A stretch of DNA of 64,000 bases from an uncultured Eubacteriales bacterium (GTDB lineage Bacteria; Bacillota; Clostridia; Christensenellales; DTU072): NCBI GenBank assembly GCA_949292905.1, contig CASFAV010000009.1, positions 146,061 through 210,060 of the forward strand, given 5' to 3'. Position 1 is the first letter of the stretch; the number at the start of each line of letters is the position of its first letter. The position numbers and the translations under genes are program-made. Of this stretch, positions 63,082-64,000 are shown in pieces. The notes under the pieces were generated by a model. That model did not search any database, was not told the DNA's origin, and was given only the letters and a program-made list of their open reading frames with translations.

Positions 63082-63111
63082 ATTATATTACAAAACGCGC
63101 CGTTATTGCAA
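63082..63111 (-). promoter_or_regulatory. Sigma-A-type promoter of lemA
   Basis: TTGCAA, 18-base spacer, TATAAT on the minus strand. Confidence 0.7.
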
Positions 63112-63193
63112 GCAATGCGATTTTATCTTACCGCGCCTTTCTCACGCGCTGTGCGCGCAAGGGAAAATTCGGATAAATTTTGTTAATAAATAA

Positions 63194-63223
63194 TGGACAA
63201 GCCGCATATCCTTATGATATACT
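63194..63223 (+). promoter_or_regulatory. Promoter of the tRNA-Cys/tRNA-Leu unit
   Basis: TGGACA, 18-base spacer, TATACT. Confidence 0.55.
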
Positions 63224-63250
63224 ATCAAAGCAATCGGCAAAACCGGGTGT

Positions 63251-63324
63251 GGCGCCATAGCCAAGTGGTAAGGCACGGGTCTGCAAAACCCTCACCCCCA
63301 GTTCAAGTCTGGGTGGCGCCTCCA
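63251..63324 (+). tRNA. tRNA-Cys (anticodon GCA)
   Basis: Acceptor GGCGCCA pairs with TGGCGCC; anticodon loop CTGCAAA; T-loop GTTCAAGTC; CCA encoded. 74 bases. The first anticodon-stem pair is C-T, a mismatch. Confidence 0.95.
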
Positions 63325-63332
63325 AACTCTTT

Positions 63333-63419
63333 GCCGTTATGGCGGAATAGGCAGACGCAAGGGACTTAAAATCCCTCGATGGCAACATCGTGTCGGTTCG
63401 ACCCCGACTAACGGCACCA
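63333..63419 (+). tRNA. tRNA-Leu (anticodon TAA)
   Basis: Acceptor GCCGTTA pairs with TAACGGC; anticodon arm GGGAC-TTAAAA-TCCC gives TAA; long variable arm CGATGGCAACATCG; CCA encoded. 87 bases, eight bases after tRNA-Cys on the same transcript. Confidence 0.95.
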
Positions 63420-63423
63420 AAAG

Positions 63424-63451
63424 GAAACGGCAGGAAGCCGCTTCTTTTTTT
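63424..63451 (+). terminator. Terminator of the tRNA-Cys/tRNA-Leu unit
   Basis: Eight-base stem GAAACGGC/GCCGCTTC with one mismatch, five-base loop, seven T. Confidence 0.75.
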
Positions 63452-63534
63452 ATAAAATCCTATTGAAAATCAAAAACCAAGGTTAAACTTATTCCACCCG
63501 TTTAGCGTTAATAATGAAATACGACGTTACTCCC

Positions 63535-63559
63535 GCGGCGCCCGCGCCGTGAGAGCGCC
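63535..63559. repeat. Short palindromic repeat, copy 2
   Basis: GCGGCGC-CC-GCGCCG followed by TGAGAGCGCC; matches the block after ftsZ except for the loop. Confidence 0.5.
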
Positions 63560-63573
63560 CCATTTTACGCAAA

Positions 63574-63598
63574 AACGCGGAGCTTTACGCCCCGCGTT
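63574..63598 (-). terminator. Terminator of the leucine-rich-repeat gene
   Basis: Ten-base stem (AACGCGGGGC with one G-T pair), GTAAA loop and T-run on the minus strand, 22 bases after the stop. Confidence 0.72.
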
Positions 63599-63619
63599 CA
63601 TTACGTTGTCGGTTATATA

Positions 63620-63895
63620 TTAACCCGAAATCTCTACCTTGCGCCAGTCATAATTGCAATATGTAGATTTGAGATACGTAGCCGCTGTGGAAGCGTCCGC
63701 GAGATCCGCGCTCGCGAGCGAAGTATAATTACTGAAAGAGCTATACCACGACACCTGCCAGCCCTCGGTATCCTCGAAAACGACCGAGGTAAGTTTATTG
63801 CATTCACGGAAGGCGTATTCTCCTATGCTCGTGACCGAATTCCCTATCGTCACCGAGGTAAGTCCCGTGCAACCGTAGAAGGCACCTTTGTTTAA
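63620..63895 (-). pseudogene. 5'-truncated BspA-type leucine-rich-repeat protein
   Basis: C-terminal about 90 residues of an LRR_5 protein: GAFYGCTGLTSVTIGNSVTS then IGEYAFRECNKLTSVVFED, then a capping part ending WRKVEISG. Reading upstream, the LRR sequence stops making sense at about 63895 and the frame meets a TAA near 63955 with no start codon in between. Either the gene was cut by a rearrangement there or an insertion begins and the rest lies beyond the window. Confidence 0.7.
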
Positions 63896-63918
63896 CCCTG
63901 TTAGAACACCATATAAGA

Positions 63919-64000
63919 TTGCCGCCTGAAAAAATAGCGAATCAAACCTTATTTTTTAATGCCTTTCGTGGTGTCGTTGTACCACGGAATTAAGCGGCAA
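63919..64000. repeat. Multi-branched inverted repeat at the window edge
   Basis: Outer arms TTGCCGC (63919) and GCGGCAA (63994); inside, AAAAAAT/ATTTTTT and CGTGGT/ACCACG form two further stems. It abuts the break in the LRR gene. Confidence 0.5.

Overview
The window comes from a spore-forming, diderm-negative Firmicute of the class Clostridia. The evidence is an intact set of sporulation genes (spoIIGA, sigE, sigG, sigK, ymxH), a Firmicutes-type dcw division/cell-wall cluster, nrdR, rqcH, rubrerythrin and a RibU-type ECF component. Base composition looks slightly above 50% GC and codon use is even across most of the window. I cannot name a genus. Most genes lie on the minus strand, so minus is probably the leading strand.

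Layout. 1-2764: dxr (partial), cdsA, uppS, frr. 2765-3583: about 800 bases with no convincing gene. 3584-6778: a lipoprotein, then pyrH, tsf, rpsB; together with frr-uppS-cdsA-dxr this is the usual rpsB-to-dxr operon, here split by the lipoprotein and by its own promoters and terminators. 6982-14475: an MBG-repeat surface protein, a cyclophilin lipoprotein, a DUF1292 protein, ruvX, an ABC exporter, rubrerythrin and rarA. 14540-15780 (plus): rnpB and sigK. 15912-20025: a pseudouridine synthase, nrdR, ymxH, sigG, sigE, spoIIGA. 20079-33200: the dcw cluster from mraZ to ftsZ, lacking murG. 33440-40434: metallophosphoesterase, engB, lon, clpX, clpP, tig (protein quality control). 40622-42298 (plus): rqcH. 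42299-49301: one long run read from a nadD promoter: nadD-yqeK fusion, rsfS, ribU, tsaE, tsaB, rimI, a hydrolase, a membrane-anchored murF and ddl. 49375-55185: a membrane protein, obgE, nth, a DUF3343/cysteine desulfurase pair, a second pseudouridine synthase and a methyltransferase. 55226-58783: a large SARP-like regulator divergent from two small proteins.

58800-60190 is the most accessory-looking stretch: tRNA-Gly(CCC), a tandem duplication that includes the tRNA 3' end and pairs of hairpins, then an AT-rich divergent XRE regulator / SLOG-like gene pair with a palindromic operator. 60493-63039 holds a DUF2207/LemA pair, followed by tRNA-Cys, tRNA-Leu and a truncated leucine-rich-repeat gene at the right edge.

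How it fits together: the window is mainly housekeeping (envelope precursor supply through dxr/uppS/mur genes, division, sporulation sigma cascade, proteolysis and ribosome rescue). The less ordinary signals are several genes that appear to be transcribed as leaderless mRNAs, palindromic operators in the lon and tig promoters, a divergent UppS, a membrane-fused MurF, the SARP-like regulator with a degenerate P-loop and repeated operator sites, and the tRNA-linked tandem repeat beside the SLOG module.
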